A stretch of DNA of 6,583 nucleotides, taken from the NCBI GenBank assembly GCA_023484185.1, contig JAMDBC010000090.1, positions 1-6,583 of the forward strand. Direction: 5' to 3'. Every line of letters begins with the position of its first letter. Positions within the stretch are counted from its first letter, which is position 1. Source of the stretch: Chloroflexota bacterium (GTDB taxonomy: Bacteria > Chloroflexota > Anaerolineae > Anaerolineales > Villigracilaceae). The position numbers and the translations under genes were made by a program. Positions 1-4,599 of this stretch are shown here, piece by piece. The notes under the pieces were generated by a model. The model saw only the letters and a list, made by a program, of their open reading frames with translations, had not been told where the DNA came from and searched no databases.

Positions 1-223
1 GGCTGTAACCTCACATGGGCCTGTCTAGCCGAAACGTCAATTTGAACTTGAAAAGTTATTTGAAAAGTGCAAAGTTGGAAAAGTATATGTAACTGCTTTT
101 CTGGATTTTGCCAACTATAAGAAATATGCAAATGAAATTGCTTGGGAAACCGAAGTCTGGATTGCAGAGATGCCTTCACACATGATCCACTTTAACGGCG
201 ATAAATTTTTAGGGCCAAGATAA
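1..223 (+). pseudogene. BsuBI/PstI-family type II restriction endonuclease, C-terminal end, interrupted by an in-frame amber codon
   Basis: The reading frame beginning at base 2 and ending at TAA 221-223 gives AVTSHGPV-stop-PKR, then about 60 residues ending [27 protein letters not shown]. From memory of the family, 'VTSHGPVxPKR', 'AWETEVWIA' and a terminal 'HMIHFNGxxFLGP' are hallmarks of the C-terminal nuclease domain of BsuBI/PstI enzymes, which cut CTGCAG. The stop at 26-28 (TAG) sits where these enzymes usually have a serine, so a single TCG-to-TAG change would explain it. The 5' part and any partner methyltransferase lie outside the window. No good restart with a ribosome site follows the stop, so the gene is probably dead, unless the base is an assembly error. 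The stretch is AT-richer than the genes further right, which suits horizontal acquisition. Family assignment is fairly secure; inactivity is inferred. Confidence 0.8.
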
Positions 224-257
224 CCCCCACACTGAAATACTCGCCATTGAGTAAAGG

Positions 258-263
258 TAAAAT
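258..263 (+). promoter_or_regulatory. TAAAAT -10-like box 6 nt before the MOSC remnant start
   Basis: GGTAAAATA occupies 256-264, so its TAAAAT core ends 6 nt before ATG 270. No Shine-Dalgarno sequence lies in between. That distance would put the transcription start at or next to the A of the ATG, giving a leaderless mRNA. The same nonamer recurs at 498-506 before the next gene. No convincing -35 is visible. Confidence 0.4.
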
Positions 264-269
264 ATAACT

Positions 270-476
270 ATGCACCTTCTTAGCGTAAACATCGGTCAAA
301 AGCGAACCCAGCCAAAGGGAAACGAATTGGAAACAACGGGGATTTATAAACTTCCGACTCAAGAACCGGTTGAGATCAAGTTACTTGGAATTCAAAGTGA
401 TTTCATCTGCGACCAAAAGAATCACGGGGGGTCTGCTTCGACGGGATGCGGCGGAGGAAAACGCGCGGCGTGTTGA
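270..476 (+). pseudogene. Truncated MOSC-domain protein (YiiM-like N-terminus), copy 1
   Basis: MOSC domains are sulfur-carrier folds found at the C-terminus of molybdenum cofactor sulfurases and in stand-alone proteins such as YiiM. The first 54 residues (SVNIG, TQPKGNE, TTGIYKLPT, PVEI, DFICDQKNHGG) match the N-terminus of such a protein. They are identical at 41 of 54 positions to the second copy at 2022. After the conserved KNHGG, where 'PDQA' would be expected, the sequence breaks at a run of six G (426-431). It continues for only 14 unrelated residues (SASTGC...) to TGA. The segment carrying the MOSC core and its conserved cysteine is missing, so the product should not fold or bind cofactor sulfur. 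The start is supported by alignment with copy 2. It looks like a gene cut by insertion or deletion; a small expressed ORF cannot be excluded. Confidence 0.75.
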
Positions 477-497
477 GTCCGCACGAGGTGGAAAAAA

Positions 498-506
498 GGT
501 AAAATA
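498..506 (+). promoter_or_regulatory. GGTAAAATA box before the MNT antitoxin gene
   Basis: This is an exact copy of the nonamer at 256-264, again ending 5 nt before the start codon (ATG 512). Its TAAAAT part (500-505) resembles a -10 element placed for leaderless transcription. The GG in the following 'aaggc' is only a poor ribosome site. It is the likely promoter of the toxin-antitoxin operon; a TTGAGT at 473-478 is too far (21 nt) for a standard -35. Confidence 0.4.
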
Positions 507-511
507 AAGGC

Positions 512-844
512 ATGAACACGAAAGTGCCAGCGCGTATCAGGAAACTGATGAAAGAATTGAAGGAAGGACTTGTCCGCATTTATGGGGACAAGTTGGAAGC
601 CGTCTACTTGTACGGATCGTATGCGCGCGGGGATTATCGTCAGGGGTCGGATGTGGACGTAATGATTTTATTGAAAGATTACAAGAGCTACTGGGATGAA
701 CTTAATCGTATCAGTTACCTTGCCAGCGATATTTCCCTTGAACATGAAGTAACAGTAAGTTGTTTGATCATGAAAGAGATACAATGGAAACAATCGGATA
801 TGCCTGTGCTTCGCAATATCCGCAAGGAAGGGGTGCCTGCATGA
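512..844 (+). CDS. MNT-type nucleotidyltransferase, antitoxin of a HEPN/MNT pair (MntA-like)
   Basis: This 110-residue protein has a minimal nucleotidyltransferase domain of the DNA polymerase beta superfamily. The signature GSYARGDYRQGSDVDV runs over residues 35-50: the G35-S36 pair, then D47 and D49 as metal-binding acids. A third acid may be E79 in 'EHEVTVS', where relatives often have D. In characterised HEPN/MNT systems the MNT protein neutralises the toxin by transferring AMP groups to a tyrosine of the HEPN RNase; applying this here is inference. The C-terminal 'DMPVLRNIRKEGVPA' is typical of MNT proteins paired with UPF0332-type HEPN proteins. Its TGA stop overlaps the ATG of the HEPN gene (ATGA, 841-844), indicating translational coupling. 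Length is normal and the gene looks intact. Confidence 0.88.
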   Translation: MNTKVPARIRKLMKELKEGLVRIYGDKLEAVYLYGSYARGDYRQGSDVDVMILLKDYKSYWDELNRISYLASDISLEHEVTVSCLIMKEIQWKQSDMPVLRNIRKEGVPA

Positions 845-1218
845 ATGAGTACACCCGCAAATTGCTGGACAAGGCAGTTGACACTATTGAAGGCGCTGGA
901 CTTTTACTCGACCATGGAAAAACAGACCTTGCCGCAGGCCGCGCATATTATGCCCTTTTCTATATCGCCGAAGCTTTGCTGAACGAAAAGGGACTTCAAT
1001 TCAGCAAGCATGGCGACGTAATCGGCGCGTATGGAAAAGAATTTTCCAAGACAAAATTACTCGACCAAAAATTCCATCGCTGGCTAAGAACGGGATTTGA
1101 TACTCGGCTTATTAGCGATTATCATGTTGATACAAATATTGAAACGGTTATTGTTTCAGACATGATTAATCAAGCGTGGGAATTTTTGGAAGCCGCACGA
1201 GAGTATTTGGGAAAATAG
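841..1218 (+). CDS. HEPN-domain protein (UPF0332-like), toxin partner of the MNT protein (HepT-like)
   Basis: The protein has 125 residues, all helical in character. 'GRAYYALFYIAEALLNEKGLQFSKHGDVIGAYGKEF' matches the UPF0332/HEPN pattern (ASRAYYAxFYAAxALL...FSKHxxVIxxFGxxF), here residues 33-68. The proposed RNase motif R-x(4-6)-H appears as R89-LISDY-H95, within 'FDTRLISDYHV'. Y94 next to the histidine is a possible target of AMP transfer by the MNT partner. HEPN toxins cleave RNA and stop growth when not neutralised; activity here is inferred from motif and pairing. I chose ATG 841 over the upstream in-frame ATG 760 for two reasons: it overlaps the MNT stop (ATGA), and it is preceded by AAGGAAGGGG at a usable distance. 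The upstream extension would only re-read the MNT gene. The gene ends in TAG and appears complete. Confidence 0.87.
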   Translation: MNEYTRKLLDKAVDTIEGAGLLLDHGKTDLAAGRAYYALFYIAEALLNEKGLQFSKHGDVIGAYGKEFSKTKLLDQKFHRWLRTGFDTRLISDYHVDTNIETVIVSDMINQAWEFLEAAREYLGK

Positions 1219-1295
1219 AATTGCCAGTTCGAGATAAAATGAGCCAGAGCGCGTGTGGGGCAGGAAGGAAGGGAGGCGAAGATCTTGCTTTCTGT

Positions 1296-1304
1296 GGCAA
1301 AATA
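1296..1304 (+). promoter_or_regulatory. GGCAAAATA box before the HD-domain gene
   Basis: This is a one-mismatch version of the GGTAAAATA nonamer at 256 and 498, ending 6 nt before ATG 1311. It supports that ATG as the true start and hints at a leaderless transcript independent of the toxin-antitoxin operon. The following AGGT is at best a weak ribosome site. The 92 bases 1219-1310 contain nothing else I recognise. Confidence 0.3.
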
Positions 1305-1310
1305 GGTCTC

Positions 1311-1967
1311 ATGACCCAACAAGAGATCATCCAAAAAACAGCCGAACATATAAAGCAGGAATTCTCGGACGATTCGTCCGGCCACGATTGGTGGCATATT
1401 TATCGCGTCTGGAAGAACGCTATTACGATCAGCGAACACGAAAAAGCAGATTCTTTCATCGTCCAGCTTGCGGCCCTGCTCCATGATCTGGACGATTGGA
1501 AGTTCAACGACAGAGAAGATGAAACTCCGCAGCGCGCCAAGGCGTGGATGGAATCATGCAGCGTTGATTCCCACATAATTGAACAGGTTTGCGAGATCAT
1601 CATGCACATTTCCTATGAAGGTGCGAATGTGGAGAATAAAATGAAAAGCATCGAAGGTTTCATTGTTCAGGATGCCGACCGTCTGGATGCCATCGGCGCG
1701 ATCGGGATTGGCCGCGCCTTCGCTTATGGCGGTTACAAAAACAGGCTGATATACGATCCCGATTCTCCGCCGCAAATGCACGCGACCTTCGAGCAATATA
1801 AAAACAGCAAAAGCGCGACCATTAATCACTTTTACGAAAAATTGCTTCTGCTCAAGGACAGGATGAACACATCCACTGCAAAGCAGATCGCGGCACACAG
1901 GCATGAGACCATGGTTGAATTTCTTGACCAATTTATGAGCGAGTGGGAAGGCAGGGATGTAAGTTGA
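1311..1967 (+). CDS. HD-domain phosphohydrolase (YpgQ/YedJ-like)
   Basis: This cytoplasmic metal-dependent hydrolase has 218 residues, the usual size for the family. The HD metal ligands are visible: H29 in 'GHDWWHIYRVWKNA', H58-D59 in 'LAALLHDLDDWKF', and the distal aspartate in 'QDADRLDAIGAIGIGRAFAYGG' (D121/D123). That last stretch is the strongest mark of the YpgQ/YedJ group. B. subtilis YpgQ has been reported as a nucleotide pyrophosphohydrolase; the substrate here is unknown. An in-frame ATG at 1176 lies inside the HEPN gene and would add 45 residues with no family resemblance, so ATG 1311 was chosen. The gene sits between the toxin-antitoxin pair and the second MOSC remnant, 54 nt before the latter. 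It could be passenger cargo or share a transcript with that gene. All catalytic residues appear intact. Confidence 0.88.
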   Translation: MTQQEIIQKTAEHIKQEFSDDSSGHDWWHIYRVWKNAITISEHEKADSFIVQLAALLHDLDDWKFNDREDETPQRAKAWMESCSVDSHIIEQVCEIIMHISYEGANVENKMKSIEGFIVQDADRLDAIGAIGIGRAFAYGGYKNRLIYDPDSPPQMHATFEQYKNSKSATINHFYEKLLLLKDRMNTSTAKQIAAHRHETMVEFLDQFMSEWEGRDVS

Positions 1968-2021
1968 TGGCATAAGCGCGGCGTTTCGGTATGACGAAGA
2001 TTCAGGAAAGGTGAGCCTCAA

Positions 2022-2369
2022 ATGGAACTTGTCAGTGTGAATATCGGAAGCGAATGGACCCAGCCCAAAGGGAACGAGATCGAAACGACGGGAATTTATA
2101 AACTTCCAACCCGTGCACCGGTGGAGATTACAACACTTGGCATCAGGGAAGATTTTATCTGCGATCAAAAGAATCACAGCGGACCGGATCAGGCGATCTA
2201 CGTTTGTGGCGCGGCGGATTATGTTCGGTGGTCAAAAGAATGGGGACGTGAGATCGAAGCGGGCACTTTTGGCGAGAATCTAACCGTCAGCGAACTGGAA
2301 AGCGCGCATGTCAACGTTGGCGATCGGCTCACACGAAGAAACTTGGCTGGCGGCATCTTTTTTATATGA
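2022..2369 (+). pseudogene. Truncated MOSC-domain protein (YiiM-like), copy 2
   Basis: This 115-residue ORF begins like copy 1 (270) and continues further into the MOSC domain: 'DQKNHSGPDQAIYVCGAADYVRWSKEWGREI' and 'GTFGENLTVSELESAHVNVGDRL', recognisable to about residue 102. Family members then read on through a strand ending near a conserved cysteine. Here the sequence turns into 'TRRNLAGGIFFI' and stops at TGA, so roughly the last third of the domain is lost. AAAGGTGAG at 2007-2015, 6 nt before the ATG, is a good ribosome site, unlike copy 1. The HD gene ends 54 nt upstream, so the two may be co-transcribed. A partly folded product is possible, but loss of the core makes a pseudogene more likely. 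N-terminal identity to copy 1 is 41/54 residues, which implies old paralogues and not a recent duplication. Confidence 0.75.
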
Positions 2370-2407
2370 CTCTCATCCTCATTTGATAGAATCTGCATAA
2401 ATCTACA

Positions 2408-2435
2408 TTGACGCATTTGCTCTGAAAAGTAGAAT
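2408..2435 (+). promoter_or_regulatory. Sigma70-like promoter for the HTH/membrane-protein operon
   Basis: TTGACG (2408-2413) and TAGAAT (2430-2435) each match five of six consensus positions and are 16 bp apart. Transcription would begin near 2442, just before the hairpin at 2446-2469, and read into the ORF at 2492 and the HTH gene at 2551. Bases 2370-2491 hold no gene beyond this control region. Confidence 0.5.
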
Positions 2436-2445
2436 TCAATCTCAG

Positions 2446-2469
2446 AGCGAGGGCGCAAGCGCCCTTGCT
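2446..2469 (+). promoter_or_regulatory. Stem-loop at the 5' end of the operon leader
   Basis: AGCGAGGGCGC, then AA, then GCGCCCTTGCT form an 11-bp stem with one G-T wobble, GC-rich at the tip. Downstream is TATCTTTAAG, not a continuous T-run, so it is a weak intrinsic terminator. Its position just after the predicted transcription start suggests a 5'-UTR hairpin (mRNA stabiliser or attenuator). It could instead end transcription from the MOSC gene upstream. Confidence 0.45.
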
Positions 2470-2491
2470 ATCTTTAAGAGCACAGGAAATT

Positions 2492-2554
2492 ATGGAGCAA
2501 TTTATTTTTCAGCCACAATATAAAACCATCCATACCATCGGGCGAATCGCATGA
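2492..2554 (+). CDS. Short ORF (20 codons) coupled to the HTH regulator start
   Basis: ATG 2492 opens a frame encoding MEQFIFQPQYKTIHTIGRIA, ending with TGA that overlaps the ATG of the HTH gene (ATGA, 2551-2554). AGGAAAT lies just before it, whereas the HTH ATG has no good ribosome site of its own. That supports real translation and coupling. It may be a leader peptide that brings ribosomes to the regulator. Alternatively, 'FxPQYxI' resembles the start of some Fic-family proteins, so it could be a stub of such a gene. I cannot decide between these, and no function is claimed. Confidence 0.4.
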   Translation: MEQFIFQPQYKTIHTIGRIA

Positions 2555-3198
2555 GCGAAGATTGGCTTTCGTTGAGCGGCGCGGCCAGGCTGCTTGGCGT
2601 TCATCCCAGCACAGTGCGCTTATGGTCAAACAAAGGCCTGCTGCCGGTGCAAACCACCAAAGGCGGACATCGCCGCTATAAACGTATCGATGTGGAATTA
2701 TGGGCCAAACAGGCCCGCAATCATAGTGATGTGGCACCTGAAGCCATGATGCAATCCGCGGTGCGGAATGTCCGCCTGCGAATCACCGAAGGGAAACTTG
2801 AGGCCGAGGCCTGGTATCAAAAGCTGGATCAGGAAGCGCGCATGCAATATCGCCGAAGCGCTCACATGCTTTTTCAGGGGCTCATGTCCTATCTCGCGGC
2901 CAACGGACAGGACGCATCTTCCGAAATCCACGCCATTGGATATGAATACGCCTCACGTGCCCACCGCGTCGGCCTGAGCAGTCTCGAGGCGGTGCGTGCA
3001 TTTTTATTTTTTCGCGACGTTTTACTCGAATCCATCATCAACGTCTATCAGGATGCCAATATTCCATCCGGGCAGGCCTGGGGCGAGATGCTGCGTCAGG
3101 TGCACACATTTACGGATTTGATCTTGTTGAATCTACTTGAAACTTTTCAATTACTGGAAATGACCAATGAAGAAATCAAATCAGTCAAAGCGCTTTGA
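2551..3198 (+). CDS. MerR/excisionase-type HTH transcriptional regulator with helical C-terminal domain
   Basis: The protein has 215 residues. Residues 5-51 form a winged-helix DNA-binding domain of the MerR/BldC/excisionase type: 'LSLSGAARLLGVHPSTVRLWSNKGLLP' (helix-turn-helix), then 'KGGHRRYKRIDVELWA' (wing with the HRRY signature). Residues from about 70 to 205 are predicted helical with no catalytic motif. 'LSSLEAVRAFLFFRDVLLESI' and 'TDLILLNLLETFQLLEM' recall the four-helix sensor-like domain of RsbRD-type proteins, which is a guess. It probably controls its own operon, which continues with two membrane proteins. The gene lacks a clear ribosome site and overlaps the 20-codon ORF upstream by ATGA. 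Its 3' end overlaps the small membrane-protein gene by 32 nt. No effector can be named. Confidence 0.8.
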   Translation: MSEDWLSLSGAARLLGVHPSTVRLWSNKGLLPVQTTKGGHRRYKRIDVELWAKQARNHSDVAPEAMMQSAVRNVRLRITEGKLEAEAWYQKLDQEARMQYRRSAHMLFQGLMSYLAANGQDASSEIHAIGYEYASRAHRVGLSSLEAVRAFLFFRDVLLESIINVYQDANIPSGQAWGEMLRQVHTFTDLILLNLLETFQLLEMTNEEIKSVKAL

Positions 3199-3316
3199 TC
3201 CATCCTTTTGGACGGAAAAACTGGTTCCGGTTCTGCTCGGCCTGCTGGTGTTGATCCTGCTGGCTGTGCTCGTCATTCTTGTCATGTCGCTGTTGGGACT
3301 TACGCCCGGCGCATAA
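3167..3316 (+). CDS. Small single-pass membrane protein (49 residues)
   Basis: ATG 3167 opens a 49-residue frame ending at TAA 3314-3316. A polar, basic N-terminus (MKKSNQSKRFDPSFWTEK) precedes one long hydrophobic segment, residues 19-45 (LVPVLLGLLVLILLAVLVIL...), with a short tail LTPGA. This is typical of a one-TM protein with a cytoplasmic positive N-terminus. CTGGAAATG just upstream supplies a weak ribosome site, and the start lies inside the 3' end of the HTH gene (32-nt overlap, different frame), which suggests coupling. It ends 19 nt before the 7-TM gene. I do not recognise a family. Given the regulator/membrane operon context it could be a membrane partner or modulator of the 7-TM protein. 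The reading frame and composition make it very likely real. Confidence 0.65.
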   Translation: MKKSNQSKRFDPSFWTEKLVPVLLGLLVLILLAVLVILVMSLLGLTPGA

Positions 3317-3335
3317 TTTTTCTTCTGGAGATAAT

Positions 3336-4025
3336 ATGAACTACATTCCCTATCTTTCCACCCTCGTCACTTTTGTTTTTGTCGCGGCGGTTTTTACCCG
3401 CTATCACCAGCGCGGCGGCATGCACCTGCTGCTCTGGTCCATCGGCCTGCTCTTTTATGGCATCGGCACCTTGACTGAAGTCATCCTCGGCCTGACCTTC
3501 AACGCCTTCGTGGTCAAGCTCTGGTATTTGACCGGCGCGATGCTCACCGCCGCCTGGCTTGGAATGGGATCCGTCCATCTGTTGATCCGCAAAGGCAACA
3601 CGGCTCAAATCCTGACCTGGGTCCTGGCCGTCGTTTCGGCGTTGGCTCTCGTCCTCATCCTTGCCGCCCCGACTTTATCTTCAAACTTCAACACAGCTCA
3701 GACGGTCTCCGAGCAATATAAAGAGATCTTTGCCCGTTCCGGCTTGATTATCCTTCTAACCATTTTGCTCAACATCTACGGCACGCTGACCCTCGTTGGC
3801 GGCGCGATCTATTCGGCTTTTCTGTTCTGGCGTAAGAAGATTCTGGCCAATCGGATGTTCGGCAACATATTGATTGCGGCAGGCGCGCTTTCTCCAGCCG
3901 CCGGCGGCACTTTTCTGAAAGCCGGCCTGACCGACCTGCTTTACATCAGCGAATTTATCGGCGCGATCCTTATGTTTATAGGCTTCATCCTGGCAACATC
4001 TGGCAAGTCCGAACCGGCTGAATAA
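3336..4025 (+). CDS. Seven-transmembrane membrane protein of unknown function
   Basis: The protein has 229 residues and about seven hydrophobic segments, roughly at 4-22, 31-52, 60-84, 92-112, 136-165, 175-196 and 201-221. Its short polar tail is TSGKSEPAE. The loop after segment 4 (about 112-135, 'TLSSNFNTAQTVSEQYKEIFARS') is the largest soluble part. Basic clusters at TRYHQR and WRKKILANR mark cytoplasmic loops. I chose ATG 3336 because TCTGGAG precedes it at good spacing; an earlier in-frame ATG at 3279 overlaps the small membrane-protein gene and gives a polar extension. I see no catalytic or transport signature, and no heptad of conserved polar residues typical of a named 7-TM family. 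It is the last gene of the HTH operon, followed 16 nt later by a strong terminator, so it is likely controlled by the HTH protein. Confidence 0.75.
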   Translation: MNYIPYLSTLVTFVFVAAVFTRYHQRGGMHLLLWSIGLLFYGIGTLTEVILGLTFNAFVVKLWYLTGAMLTAAWLGMGSVHLLIRKGNTAQILTWVLAVVSALALVLILAAPTLSSNFNTAQTVSEQYKEIFARSGLIILLTILLNIYGTLTLVGGAIYSAFLFWRKKILANRMFGNILIAAGALSPAAGGTFLKAGLTDLLYISEFIGAILMFIGFILATSGKSEPAE

Positions 4026-4041
4026 AAATTCAATTCAACCA

Positions 4042-4074
4042 AAGCGGCAGTCGATTGACTGCCGCTTCTTTTTT
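4042..4074 (+). terminator. Rho-independent terminator of the HTH/7-TM operon
   Basis: A perfect 11-bp stem, AAGCGGCAGTC / GACTGCCGCTT, closes a GATT loop and is followed by C and six T. It lies 16 nt after the 7-TM stop codon. The right arm also contains the TTGACT that may serve as -35 for the next gene, so terminator and promoter overlap. Confidence 0.92.
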
Positions 4075-4085
4075 AGATTTATAAT
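4055..4085 (+). promoter_or_regulatory. Promoter for the DUF6391-like gene, predicted leaderless
   Basis: TTGACT (4055-4060) and a perfect TATAAT (4080-4085) are 19 bp apart, slightly long. The -10 box ends 6 nt before ATG 4092, so transcription should start at the A of the start codon. No Shine-Dalgarno sequence exists. The -35 lies inside the upstream terminator hairpin. Confidence 0.6.
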
Positions 4086-4091
4086 CACCAC

Positions 4092-4595
4092 ATGAACAAC
4101 ATTCTCGATCTCCCCTTTGTTCTCGAAACCCGCCGCAACCACGCGCTCGAACACGCCACGCTTCACGTGCTGGCCGCGAAATATCCCAACCAGCACATGG
4201 CCGGACATTCCAACCCGACCGGCTTTTTCATCCTCGGCAATTTTCCCATCGATGATGTTCAGTTCGCGGTGACTCAGGCGTTGACTCGACTGCGCGCCGG
4301 TGAAAGCAGACTCGCCATCCACGCCGGGTGCGGAACCAACCTTGCTACCACTGTGCTTCTCGCTGGGACTTTTGCCTGGTTCGCGCTCCGAGGAGCCAAA
4401 TCCACCTTCGGGCGGATTCTGCGCCTGCCGTTCGCGGTCGCGTTTGCGCTGGCAGGTTTCGCACTCAGTCAGCCGCTTGGACCGATCCTTCAGCAAAAGA
4501 TTACCACCGACGCGGACATGGGCAATCTTCAGCTTGTTGAAGTCCGCCCATCCATGCAAGGACGCGTCACAGCGCATCGCGTAATTACAAAATAA
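4092..4595 (+). CDS. DUF6391-like membrane protein with an HxxEH motif
   Basis: The protein has 167 residues. The N-terminal part carries 'RRNHALEHATLHVLAAKYP' (residues 14-32), followed by 'GHSNPTGFFILGNFPIDDV' and 'RLAIHAGCGTNLATT' (73-87). I associate this combination with the DUF6391 family of Chloroflexota and Cyanobacteria (family name from memory). Two hydrophobic segments follow, at about 83-99 and 109-132, then a charged C-terminal tail ('TTDADMGNLQLVEVRP...'). H17-A-L-E20-H21 fits the HxxEH 'inverted zinc' pattern and H25 is near, so metal binding or protease-like chemistry is conceivable but unproven. The start is fixed by the TATAAT box 6 nt upstream. It ends 40 nt before holA with a palindrome between them, so it may or may not share a transcript with holA. 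Confidence 0.75.
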   Translation: MNNILDLPFVLETRRNHALEHATLHVLAAKYPNQHMAGHSNPTGFFILGNFPIDDVQFAVTQALTRLRAGESRLAIHAGCGTNLATTVLLAGTFAWFALRGAKSTFGRILRLPFAVAFALAGFALSQPLGPILQQKITTDADMGNLQLVEVRPSMQGRVTAHRVITK

Positions 4596-4599
4596 TTTG

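Noticed and set aside
26..28. Amber codon decoded as pyrrolysine or another amino acid
   Set aside because: Several intact genes in the window (HEPN, holA, SNF2-Mrr) terminate with TAG, so it acts as an ordinary stop here.
760..840. Longer start (ATG 760) for the HEPN protein
   Set aside because: The extension only re-reads the end of the MNT gene in another frame; ATG 841 gives the classic ATGA overlap with a ribosome site.
1176..1310. Longer start (ATG 1176) for the HD-domain protein
   Set aside because: It overlaps the HEPN gene and adds 45 residues with no family resemblance; ATG 1311 aligns with the usual N-terminus and has an upstream GGCAAAATA box.
1554..2177. Minus-strand open frame (207 codons) opposite the HD gene
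   Set aside because: It is antisense to a gene with intact catalytic motifs, its product shows no recognisable domain, and it crosses the MOSC start.
2446..2469. Hairpin as a strong Rho-independent terminator of the MOSC gene
   Set aside because: The stem is good, but only a broken TATCTTT follows instead of a T-run, and it lies just downstream of a promoter; it is better described as a leader hairpin.
3279..3335. Longer start (ATG 3279) for the 7-TM protein
   Set aside because: It overlaps the small membrane-protein gene and gives a polar, cysteine-containing extension without a ribosome site; ATG 3336 follows TCTGGAG at proper spacing.
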